From NCBI GenBank assembly GCA_028873375.1, contig JAGWKU010000004.1, forward strand, positions 1 through 33,708: 33,708 bases of DNA, given 5' to 3'. Position numbers and translations under genes: made by a program. The DNA comes from Verrucomicrobiota bacterium (GTDB lineage Bacteria; Chlamydiota; Chlamydiia; Chlamydiales; SM23-39). Numbering within the stretch: position 1 is the first letter of the stretch; each line of letters starts with the position of its first letter. Positions 16,891-25,053 of this stretch are shown piece after piece. The notes beneath the pieces are model-generated. The model did no database searches. It was not told where the DNA came from and saw nothing but the letters and a program-made list of their open reading frames with translations.

Positions 16891-18169
16891 AGAGTCGCTT
16901 GTTTACTCCCTCGTCCGCACCCTTACCTATCCCGTGCGATGGATGCCCTACACAGCGATCCATCGGCTCGGCCGCCTTCTCGGCTACATCGCCTTTTATT
17001 GCATGCGCGACTACCGCAAGCGAGCCCTCAGCAATATCGCGCTCGCTAAAGACCTCTGTTGCACACCTCGAGAGACCATCCGAATTGCTAAGCAATCGTT
17101 CCAAAACCTCGCCATCAACTGCCTTGAATATCCGAAATTCGACGTCGATAAATATCTCGACCAAACGATCCGGTGCGAAAATCCTGAAACAGCCGCCGCT
17201 CTCTATGCAAAAAAACAAGGGATCATTTTCTTCTGCGGGCACCAATCGAATTGGGAAGCGCTCTTCCTCGACGGTACCCATCGGATGGAAGGGGTCGCCA
17301 TCGGCAAAGCGATCAAGAATAAGAAGCTCTATCGATGGATCATCTCTATCCGAGAAAAAAATGGAGGAAAACTCGTCGCCCCTCGCAATGCCATCTTCGA
17401 AGGCTTTCGCGCTCTCAAGAGAGGCGCTTTCATCGGCATCGTCGGCGACCAAGGGATGCCCAACAGCGGCTACGCCTTCCCCTTTCTCGGCCGCAGAGCC
17501 TGGACTTCAACCGCCCCCGCCCTCCTCGCCTACCGCACCAATAGTCCTATCCTCTACGCCCATACCCGCCGCGTCTCTGGCGGCTACCGCATCCGTTACT
17601 CAGAGCCTCTCTGGCCCGATCTCTCCAAACCCATGGAAAAAGAGGTCATCCGCCTCATGAACCACCTTCTCACGCAACTCCAAGAGAGCATCAAACAATA
17701 CCCAGGCGAATGGCTCTGGCAGCACAACCGGTGGAAACAGCAAACGCCGCAAAACGTCTACAAACGATTTCGCCACGATTGCATTGCCATCATCCTCCCC
17801 TCTGAACCAGACGCCTTCCGAGCCCTCCTCCCTCACCTCTCTACCTTTCGGCAAATCTACCCCCTTGACTTCCTCTCCCTCCTCGTTCCCGAACAATATC
17901 GCCACGAACCGCTCATTGACGCCGAAAAGATCTACTACCGAAATCTCCGGGAAACACTCCTCCCCGATTTTCGGTTCAAACTCGTCTTTAACTTCACAAA
18001 CTACCGTCCCATCCGCGCTCACTACGAACGGCTCAGCGCCTTCGAAGTGCTCGACCTCCCCACCCTCGAAAAACTCGCTGAGCCCCATCGGCCCAGCGAT
18101 CTCTCGGACGTCCTTAAACGGGCTTTGTGCCGGCCAGGCACCCTTTGGATGCCTTCTAAAAGCAGCTAA
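16883..18169 (+). CDS. LpxL/HtrB-like lipid A acyltransferase with C-terminal extension
   Basis: GIIFFCGHQSNWEAL (HX4D/E-type region), GIVGDQGMPNSGYAFPFLGRRAWTSTAPALLAYRT, WLWQHNRWK; start trimmed to the ATG overlapping the upstream stop. Confidence 0.85.
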   Translation: MSKESLVYSLVRTLTYPVRWMPYTAIHRLGRLLGYIAFYCMRDYRKRALSNIALAKDLCCTPRETIRIAKQSFQNLAINCLEYPKFDVDKYLDQTIRCENPETAAALYAKKQGIIFFCGHQSNWEALFLDGTHRMEGVAIGKAIKNKKLYRWIISIREKNGGKLVAPRNAIFEGFRALKRGAFIGIVGDQGMPNSGYAFPFLGRRAWTSTAPALLAYRTNSPILYAHTRRVSGGYRIRYSEPLWPDLSKPMEKEVIRLMNHLLTQLQESIKQYPGEWLWQHNRWKQQTPQNVYKRFRHDCIAIILPSEPDAFRALLPHLSTFRQIYPLDFLSLLVPEQYRHEPLIDAEKIYYRNLRETLLPDFRFKLVFNFTNYRPIRAHYERLSAFEVLDLPTLEKLAEPHRPSDLSDVLKRALCRPGTLWMPSKSS

Positions 18170-18219
18170 CGATCAGCCACTTAAGATTTAGATGTATACA
18201 AAAAAAAACGGATTCACTA

Positions 18220-19368
18220 ATGTGGCAAAGAATAGGGCACTTAGTACAACAACCCAATGGATTTAAAGCCTTCATTCCCCTTCCTTTTCCTCCAGCTTCT
18301 CTCCCTCCGCTCCCTTCTCATTTAGAAATAAAACACGGGCAAGCCATGCATCTCATCGGCAAGCTAGACGGGATCAGCCAGTTACTGCCTGATAAGAATT
18401 TCTTTCTCTTTATGTTTGTAAGGAAAGAAGCCGCTTCTTCCACCCAAATCGAAGGCACGCAAGCCACTATGGCCGATGCGATTGAGGCAAAAATTCTACC
18501 TAAATCTGCTCATGCTCCGGACGTAGATGATATTCTTCATTACATTCGAGCCTTGAATTATGGGATTCAGCGTTTCAAAACCCTCCCCTTCTCCGTTCGT
18601 TTTATCCGAGAACTCCATGAGCAGCTCATGAAAAATGCCAGATCCACCCAACACCCATTTCCTGGAGAATTTCGATATACCAAAAACTGGATTGGAGGGA
18701 CTAATCCTTCAAATGCCAGTTTTGTTCCTCCACCTCCCGCAGAAGTATCTCGTTCTTTAGGAGATTTAGAAAAATTCATCCATGCAAAAGAAGATGGGTT
18801 ACCTACCTTAATCAAAGCAGCGTTGTTACACGCTCAATTTGAGACAATCCACCCATTTACAGATGGGAATGGAAGAACAGGTCGCCTTCTTGTCACTCTA
18901 TTTCTCTGGAAAGAAAAGCTCTTAGAACTCCCCCTGCTCTATTTATCGGACTTCTTTAAGAAGCATCAAACTCTCTATTACGAGAGACTACAAGGTTATC
19001 ACAGCGACCCCGCCCAAATCGAACTATGGCTCGATTTTTTTCTAGAGGGGGTTATTGCCACTTCTCATTCTGCGATTCAAATCGCCTCAAAGATCGTTTC
19101 TATACGAGAAAAAGACATGGCTAAACTTCACAAGCTAGGAAAAACATCAGCTAGCACTGCAGTAGACATACTGCGCAATCTTTTTAAGCAACCGATTGTT
19201 GACGTATCTCTGATTCAGGAGTGGACCAATATGAAAACAAGAGCTGGAGCTCAAAAAGTAATCGACCGGTTTATCGACATGGGAATTTTGATACAGCGAG
19301 ATCCCGATAAAACCTATGGTAGAACTTACGAATATCGCTCCTATCTCCAGCTCTTTGAAAAAGCCTAA
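18220..19368 (+). CDS. Fic family protein (SoFic-like)
   Basis: HPFTDGNGRTGRLL core, SSTQIEGTQAT inhibitory motif (STQIEG). Confidence 0.93.
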   Translation: MWQRIGHLVQQPNGFKAFIPLPFPPASLPPLPSHLEIKHGQAMHLIGKLDGISQLLPDKNFFLFMFVRKEAASSTQIEGTQATMADAIEAKILPKSAHAPDVDDILHYIRALNYGIQRFKTLPFSVRFIRELHEQLMKNARSTQHPFPGEFRYTKNWIGGTNPSNASFVPPPPAEVSRSLGDLEKFIHAKEDGLPTLIKAALLHAQFETIHPFTDGNGRTGRLLVTLFLWKEKLLELPLLYLSDFFKKHQTLYYERLQGYHSDPAQIELWLDFFLEGVIATSHSAIQIASKIVSIREKDMAKLHKLGKTSASTAVDILRNLFKQPIVDVSLIQEWTNMKTRAGAQKVIDRFIDMGILIQRDPDKTYGRTYEYRSYLQLFEKA

Positions 19369-19385
19369 AGAGGTCGCCATAAAGA

Positions 19386-19415
19386 CGACCTCTCTGATGT
19401 CCTTAAACGGGCTCT
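19386..19415 (+). pseudogene. Short duplicated remnant of the acyltransferase gene 3' end
   Basis: GACCTCTCTGATGTCCTTAAACGGGCTCTT encodes DLSDVLKRAL, the same peptide as 18098-18127, with differences at synonymous positions only. Confidence 0.5.
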
Positions 19416-19444
19416 TGCAGACCTGGGACTCTGTGGAGTCCCCT

Positions 19445-19723
19445 TTAAAACGTTCCACCACTGCTGGAACCGGGCTCTTTGCAGATGTGGTACTCTTTAG
19501 CTCCCATATACACGCCATCGACAATCCCTATGAAAGTACCCGTTGCACCGCAAAGCGCAGTCCATGCAGCGCACTTCACAGCAAACTCCCTCCATTTCGA
19601 CAACTCAACCGGTGCAGTAACGTGCGAGACAGATCTCATTTGGTTAGCAAACAAGACATTTGATGAGCGAGAAAAAACATTCGTTGGCAATACATTTTTC
19701 AAAGCAGAAATTCTCATTGTCAT
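19445..19723 (-). CDS. Small hypothetical protein
   Basis: Strong SD GGAGG 5 nt before the ATG; MTMRISALKNVLPTNVF...; glycine/alanine hydrophobic segment. Confidence 0.5.
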   Translation of the reverse strand: MTMRISALKNVLPTNVFSRSSNVLFANQMRSVSHVTAPVELSKWREFAVKCAAWTALCGATGTFIGIVDGVYMGAKEYHICKEPGSSSGGTF

Positions 19724-19795
19724 AATGACCTCCAAAAGTTGGATGGAGGACTATGCGCCTCGCCGAAAAAATGTTCAACAAAAAGAATTCTCGGT

Positions 19796-20494
19796 ATGAT
19801 CTTTGACATGCCTGTGGATCGATTCTTCTACGATGGCCCGCTCGAACAGAGCGCCTCCATTTCTCTCGAAGGACCTGAACATCATCACATCAAAGTGATG
19901 CGGATCGGCATCGGCGAAGAGATAGAACTCGTCAATGGACAAGGCGTACTTGCCAAAGCCACCCTCTCTAGAATCGATAGACACATCGCCTTTTTAAAAA
20001 TCCACCAGCTCCATCGAGCTGATCGCCCCACGCCACGCATTGCCCTTGGCATTCCTCTTTTACGCCCCAATAAACTCGAGCTCATTTTCGAAAAAGGAAC
20101 TGAACTTGGTGCCGACTCCTTTCTCCTCTATCCCGCCGAGCGCTCCGAAAAAATCCACCTCTCCGACAACGCCCTCATTCGACTTCGCGCCATCACCTCC
20201 TCTGCTCTCAAACAGTCGGGCCGTCTTTATTCACCCACGATAGAAGTCCTCGCTCATTTTAAAGAGCTCTTCCAGCGAGACGCGATGCCCCTCTTCGGCG
20301 ACACCAATCCCGAAGCCCCCTGGATTTCTCCAGCCAAAGAAAACACACTCTTCATCAGCGGTCCTGAATCGGGCTTTTCACCGAATGAAGAGCAGCTTCT
20401 AGCCCACGCCAAAGGAATCAAGCTGAGCAAAAATATCCTTCGCGCCGAGACTGCTCCCATCGCAGCCCTCACCGTTCTAATACTTTCTTGTTGA
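19796..20494 (+). CDS. rsmE: 16S rRNA (uracil1498-N3)-methyltransferase
   Basis: HHHIKVMRIGIGEEIELVNGQG, LIFEKGTELGADSFLLYPAERSE, FISGPESGFSPNEEQLL, LRAETAPIAALTVL. Confidence 0.9.
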   Translation: MIFDMPVDRFFYDGPLEQSASISLEGPEHHHIKVMRIGIGEEIELVNGQGVLAKATLSRIDRHIAFLKIHQLHRADRPTPRIALGIPLLRPNKLELIFEKGTELGADSFLLYPAERSEKIHLSDNALIRLRAITSSALKQSGRLYSPTIEVLAHFKELFQRDAMPLFGDTNPEAPWISPAKENTLFISGPESGFSPNEEQLLAHAKGIKLSKNILRAETAPIAALTVLILSC

Positions 20495-20546
20495 TTTTTA
20501 TCTTTCTTTAAATAAAATCTTTCTATTCCTTAACAGGAGAACGGCT

Positions 20547-20960
20547 ATGTCAGCAATCCCTCCAGTCACCTGCTCTTTTGATTGCACGGTCAAATGGACC
20601 CTTTCCACTCTTTCTCTCGGTGGGTATTACGCAACGGGCATTTTATTAACAGGAAGCGCTGTTCTACTCGCTTACAACTCCTTAGCAGATAATGATCAAT
20701 CAACGACTATCGAGACCCTGAAATGGTCCGCAAAATCTCTCCTTCTCCCCGCCGCATCGACAGTTACAGCCGCGACCATCACTACCTTGAAAGCCGTCAA
20801 AGCGCTGTGCGACCAAGGATGCGAAGGAGCAAAAAAAGCATTTTCTGAGTCGTGGAAACCGGGAGGCTACATCCGAGAAGCACTCTGGCCCATCAACAAA
20901 AAGCTCTGTTGTCGCACTACTGCTCAGGAAGACGAGCAACCACTTCTCCAACCCGCGTAA
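20547..20960 (+). CDS. Small membrane-associated hypothetical protein, related to the 23626 CDS
   Basis: SD AGGAG; hydrophobic segment LGGYYATGILLTGSAVLLAY; REALWPI tail resembles MALWPFPYIKRAF of the 23626 CDS. Confidence 0.6.
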   Translation: MSAIPPVTCSFDCTVKWTLSTLSLGGYYATGILLTGSAVLLAYNSLADNDQSTTIETLKWSAKSLLLPAASTVTAATITTLKAVKALCDQGCEGAKKAFSESWKPGGYIREALWPINKKLCCRTTAQEDEQPLLQPA

Positions 20961-20966
20961 TAAGAT

Positions 20967-21635
20967 ATGACGAGCAGTTCATCCGCCTTTTCGCGCGTCG
21001 TCTTCATCCCAGACGTACAAAAGGGGCCTGGTCTCGCCATCGCCGAGTATCTCGCCGATAACGAGTGGACCGTTTATGTCGGCAAGACATTTACTCATCC
21101 TCCTCTTCAGTGCTTAGTGAAAAATTCTCAACAGAAGATCATTCCCATCGACGTCGACTGCGCCAAAGAAGACTCGCTCCAAACAGCCGTTCGACGCATT
21201 TTAAAGGAAGCGGGGCCTCTCTACGCCCTCATTAATAACTCGAGCAATACCCACATGCTCGTCACCCACTCTATCAAAAAATTGCCCGTCGAAGAAATGA
21301 AAAGGCTCTTCGATTATGAAGTTTGGAATCCCGTCTCTGCCATCCAAGCCATACTTCCCCATCTCAAAGGAGGAAAGGTGATTTCGTTGGGGCGAGCAGG
21401 CCATTTCCCCCCTTCCCAATACGATGCCATTTATAACATTGCCAAATTGACCCTTTCCTCCATCTCTTTCTACCTTTCCGAGCTATGCCGAGAGCATCAT
21501 ATCCATTACTCCGTCATCAACCAGACGATCGCCCATGCCCCCGCACACCAAGAAGTCGCAAACCTCGTCTTGGAAATCCTTCAAACAGAGGAACCCCTCC
21601 GCAGCTACCACATCCCTCGACCAGAGCATCAGTAA
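20967..21635 (+). CDS. SDR-family (Rossmann) oxidoreductase-like protein
   Basis: KGPGLAIAEYLADNEWTVYVG, ALINNSSNTHM, YDAIYNIAKLTLSSISFYLSEL (YxxxK). Confidence 0.75.
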   Translation: MTSSSSAFSRVVFIPDVQKGPGLAIAEYLADNEWTVYVGKTFTHPPLQCLVKNSQQKIIPIDVDCAKEDSLQTAVRRILKEAGPLYALINNSSNTHMLVTHSIKKLPVEEMKRLFDYEVWNPVSAIQAILPHLKGGKVISLGRAGHFPPSQYDAIYNIAKLTLSSISFYLSELCREHHIHYSVINQTIAHAPAHQEVANLVLEILQTEEPLRSYHIPRPEHQ

Positions 21636-21705
21636 AATTTTTACTATCACCTACCCCTTAATTAACAAGGCATGGTAAACTCTTGCCCACAAAATAGGAG
21701 AATGT

Positions 21706-22521
21706 ATGTCAGTCCCTTCTGTAACAATTAATTATGATAGATTGAGTGTTCAGGTAAATCCGCAAAATGTGCCTGTTTTAGATGACAAAACTACTTCCTA
21801 TTTAGCCGGAATGGTGTCACCTTCTAATGCAAGCCTATCAGCCCCTCTTAACAAGCCTAAAATTCAGCAATTAGACTTGCGTACCATGATCCAAAATTTC
21901 TACGAGGTTGAAACGACACAGCGCGCCAACTCCCAAAAATCCTCCCGCTTCTTATTCCCTTGTCTAGCAACAGCCCTAATTGTCTCTCTCATTGCAGTTG
22001 CCGTATTTGCCAATTTAAGTCCCACTCTATTGTTTTTAACAATCACAGCCGCCGCAATCGTATCCATCTGCTCTTACTCTTGGGCAAATGTCCAGATGAA
22101 TGAAGCGAAAAGAAAAACAGGTGCAAGGCCAGATTACTGGTTTGCCCCTACGATTGAAAAGGATAGAGGTAAAGTAGCCCTGTTTGCGCTCACCGTTGTT
22201 GGTCCACTCGTTGGAGGGCTCATTTTACCTTTCTACGAAGCTTTCACCCGACCAACTCGCTGGGAAGATGCAAAAAGTGGACTGTTTTCAGAATTAAACA
22301 GGCTGATCGATGAGAATTGCGATTTCCTCGAAAATAACGGAGCAATCCTCAGCATAAATCTCTCCAGAGATCACGCTCACGTTCGCAGCAAAAACGACTT
22401 TGAATCTGCAACTCGCACACTGAAGGCGCACGAATCCCTTCGAGCGTTGTGCAGTTTCTACCGCCAATTCGATTCCAATGTTCCTGATGTTAAAACACTG
22501 GCAACACAAGCAGTAGGATAA
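21706..22521 (+). CDS. Inc-like two-TM-pair paralog 1
   Basis: SRFLFPCLATALIVSLIAVAVFANLSPTLLFLTITAAAIVSICSYSW; YWFAPTIEKDRGK; GPLVGGLILPFYEAFTRPTRWED. Confidence 0.75.
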   Translation: MSVPSVTINYDRLSVQVNPQNVPVLDDKTTSYLAGMVSPSNASLSAPLNKPKIQQLDLRTMIQNFYEVETTQRANSQKSSRFLFPCLATALIVSLIAVAVFANLSPTLLFLTITAAAIVSICSYSWANVQMNEAKRKTGARPDYWFAPTIEKDRGKVALFALTVVGPLVGGLILPFYEAFTRPTRWEDAKSGLFSELNRLIDENCDFLENNGAILSINLSRDHAHVRSKNDFESATRTLKAHESLRALCSFYRQFDSNVPDVKTLATQAVG

Positions 22522-22526
22522 TATCC

Positions 22527-22554
22527 AGGCGCTCTTCAAAGGGCGCCTTTCCCT
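22527..22554 (+). terminator. Rho-independent terminator
   Basis: AGGCGCTCTTCAAAGGGCGCCTTTCCC. Confidence 0.7.
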
Positions 22555-22691
22555 TTCTTTAGATGCGCTATAAATCTCTGAGATTCAATGAAATAACGCT
22601 TTTCCATTCCAATTATATGTAAATTTTTTACTAAATAGATATTAATCATCTACTTGTAGTAAAATATTGCCCATTAAATTAAGGAGAATTT

Positions 22692-23534
22692 ATGTCATCC
22701 ATTTCTTCGACAGTAAATATTAATTATAAAGGTAATCAGCACCAAATAGATAAAGCACCCTACTCCCCTTGTTACGCTAATTGGATTTTAGCAGACGGCC
22801 TAACACACGCTTCAACGGATCGTGCAACAGAAGGCGTTCTTCAAGAAAAAAGCATCAAAGCACTCGATCTTTACTGGCCGATCCATCAGCTTCGCGATAC
22901 GGAGACGAAGCAAATCCCCGACTCCAAAAAACTGACTCGCTTTTTAACTCCTTGTTTTTCGACTGCTTGCCTTGTTGCTTACGTCGCTGCACTGGTATTG
23001 ATGAATTTAACCCCCTTTTCACTGCTCCTTATAAGCGTCCCTTTCATCATAGCAATGGGTGGAGCATACGGGTGGTCAAATGGTGAAATCAACTTTGCTG
23101 AAATGAGAATCTCTGAAGACGGTAAGCCAAAAGGTCCTTGGTTTGCTCCGGACATTGATACTCGTCGAGGAAAGCACTTTGCAGCGTCAGTGATTGGCCC
23201 CGTCCTTGGCGGACTTCTTCTACCCTTCTACGAGACCTTCACCCGCCCAGCCCGTTGGGAAAACGCAGCAACTATTCAGCGCCAACAAATTGAATTAACG
23301 ATTACACGCTCGTGTGCATTTCTCGCTGAATGGGCCACCACGCTGGCTGATAGAGTGGCCGCTGAAAAATCAAATCCACCACGTCACTCATTCCTCAAAC
23401 CAAAGGACTACAACGACACAATCGACTATTTGGTTCGGTTGAGCCAATTCTACGGCAAATTTGAACCCGTTCTTCTAGAAAAAGCCACACTCATCCTTAC
23501 AAAATACCCAACTGCAGTCTCAGCAGCAGTCTAA
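22692..23534 (+). CDS. Inc-like two-TM-pair paralog 2
   Basis: TRFLTPCFSTACLVAYVAALVLMNLTPFSLLLISVPFIIAMGGAYGW; PWFAPDIDTRRGK; GPVLGGLLLPFYETFTRPARWEN. Confidence 0.75.
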   Translation: MSSISSTVNINYKGNQHQIDKAPYSPCYANWILADGLTHASTDRATEGVLQEKSIKALDLYWPIHQLRDTETKQIPDSKKLTRFLTPCFSTACLVAYVAALVLMNLTPFSLLLISVPFIIAMGGAYGWSNGEINFAEMRISEDGKPKGPWFAPDIDTRRGKHFAASVIGPVLGGLLLPFYETFTRPARWENAATIQRQQIELTITRSCAFLAEWATTLADRVAAEKSNPPRHSFLKPKDYNDTIDYLVRLSQFYGKFEPVLLEKATLILTKYPTAVSAAV

Positions 23535-23543
23535 TATTTTCAA

Positions 23544-23571
23544 GGCGCTCTTCAAAGGGCGCCTTTTCCTT
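23544..23571 (+). terminator. Rho-independent terminator, near-identical to the one at 22527
   Basis: AGGCGCTCTTCAAAGGGCGCCTTTTCC. Confidence 0.7.
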
Positions 23572-23625
23572 GCTTTTAATTCCTTCCTAAATAAAAATTT
23601 ACCCTCCATTTAAACGGAGGTTCTT

Positions 23626-24120
23626 ATGTCAACAGTACATCCAACCAATTCCTCAGATCCTTCCACCGCCCTACTTCCGGCAGAGCAGAGAACTTTTACT
23701 CTCACAGACCGAGTGGAACATTGTGCAAAGGCCGCCTTCACTACTTTTTCTCCTATGGGGTATATGGCAGGAATCCCGGGCCTTATCCTTGCGGGCGGGC
23801 TTTCTATTGGTACGGGCGATCCCACTTGGATGATCCCGGGCCTTAAAATATTTTTACCTCTAACCTTAGGATCCCCCGCTGCAGCCACACTGACAACCGC
23901 TGGCTTCGCTGCTCAAAAAGCCTGCAAAAAGGGACGCGAAGTAGCATGGCAATATCTCAAAGCCTCCGTGAAAAAAGAAGGTATGATCTACATGGCCCTT
24001 TGGCCCTTTCCTTATATCAAACGGGCTTTTAACAACAGGGTTAGCGCAGAAGTAGAGGAAGTAGAGACAGAAGATCAAGAGACACAGACAGACGAAACGC
24101 GACTGGCAGAAAAGGTATAA
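23626..24120 (+). CDS. Small membrane-associated hypothetical protein, related to the 20547 CDS
   Basis: MGYMAGIPGLILAGGLSIGTG hydrophobic segment; MALWPFPYIKRAF; acidic tail. Confidence 0.6.
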   Translation: MSTVHPTNSSDPSTALLPAEQRTFTLTDRVEHCAKAAFTTFSPMGYMAGIPGLILAGGLSIGTGDPTWMIPGLKIFLPLTLGSPAAATLTTAGFAAQKACKKGREVAWQYLKASVKKEGMIYMALWPFPYIKRAFNNRVSAEVEEVETEDQETQTDETRLAEKV

Positions 24121-24122
24121 AT

Positions 24123-24146
24123 AGAGGCAAGGAGTGCCTTGCCTCT
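24123..24146. terminator. Bidirectional hairpin between convergent genes
   Basis: AGAGGCAAGG-AGTG-CCTTGCCTCT, perfect 10-bp stem. Confidence 0.55.
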
Positions 24147-24170
24147 AGCTAGTAAGAGAAGAAATCGACG

Positions 24171-24881
24171 TTATCGTTTTCTTCCGCGACCTTTGAGCGG
24201 CCGGCCTCGTTGAGCGATTTCACGGTAGTGTTCAGGACCGCGCTCTTCGGAGACTCGCTGACCTCCTCGGCGACCGATGTCCTGATAGAACTCTCGATCG
24301 TGTGAGGATGCCGTGGCTTCGCCGCCTTTGCGGCCAATCTCGCGGTAGTGTTCAGGGCCGTACTCTTCCACGACCCTCTGACCGCCTTTGCGACCGATAT
24401 CTTGGTAAAACTCTCGGTCGTGGTTCGCCGCTGTGGCTTCGCCGCCTCTGCGGCCAATCTCGCGGTAGTGTTCAGGACCGCGCTCTTCGGAAACCCGTTG
24501 CCCCCCGCGCCGGCCGATGTCTTGGTAAAACTCTCGGTCGTGCGTGGAAGAGGTCGCTTCACCGCCTCTACGGCCAATCTCGCGAAAATGCTCGGAGCCC
24601 CGCTCTTGCGCAACGCGCTGGCCGCCTTTGCGGCCGATCTCTTGGTAAGAGCTTCGGTCAGCAGAGGAATTGCGACGACGATCGCTCTCTTCGCCATAAC
24701 GATCTTCTGGGCGGTCATAGCGGCCTTCATACTGATCAGAGGAGCGTTGATTGCGGTTTTCTTCCGAGCGATCCCAATTGCGATTTTCTTGCTCGCCAGA
24801 GCGGTAATTGCGTACAGCACCTCGCGTTTCTTTGCGGGTCTGTCTTCGAGTAGAGGTTTGTCTTTTTTTTTGAGTTACCAT
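24171..24881 (-). CDS. KGG-repeat (GsiB/group-1 LEA-like) stress protein with four 40-aa repeats
   Basis: FYQDIGRRGGQRVSEERGPEHYREIGRRGGEATAANHDRE repeats; SD AGGAGGG. Confidence 0.85.
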   Translation of the reverse strand: MVTQKKRQTSTRRQTRKETRGAVRNYRSGEQENRNWDRSEENRNQRSSDQYEGRYDRPEDRYGEESDRRRNSSADRSSYQEIGRKGGQRVAQERGSEHFREIGRRGGEATSSTHDREFYQDIGRRGGQRVSEERGPEHYREIGRRGGEATAANHDREFYQDIGRKGGQRVVEEYGPEHYREIGRKGGEATASSHDREFYQDIGRRGGQRVSEERGPEHYREIAQRGRPLKGRGRKR

Positions 24882-24906
24882 AAAACCCTCCTAATATTTT
24901 TTAAAC

Positions 24907-24934
24907 AGATGCATTATTTTGCATCTTTTTTTAT
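24907..24934 (+). terminator. Hairpin with T-run in the 5' leader of the KGG gene
   Basis: AGATGCA-TTATTT-TGCATCT followed by TTTTTTATT on the + strand. Confidence 0.45.
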
Positions 24935-25000
24935 TCTACGTTCATTCATTAATTAACTAAAACAAAAAAGAATAATGTTAATTTTAACTAGCTTACTAGC

Positions 25001-25030
25001 TTGCATACAAATGTGAACATTCCTTAAACT
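25001..25030 (+). promoter_or_regulatory. Candidate promoter upstream of paralog 3
   Basis: TTGCAT - 18 bp - TAAACT. Confidence 0.35.
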
Positions 25031-25053
25031 ACAGCACAAAAAAAAGAGGACTT

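Noticed and set aside
16859-17660. 197-aa minus and 253-aa plus ORFs within the acyltransferase gene
   Set aside because: Shadow frames of a GC-biased conserved gene with low-complexity Ser/Pro-rich composition.
24149-24956. Overlapping long ORFs (24149..24820 -, 24302..24853 +, 24348..24956 +)
   Set aside because: Open only because the KGG DNA repeat lacks stops in other frames; the 24171..24881 minus frame carries the recognisable motifs and SD.
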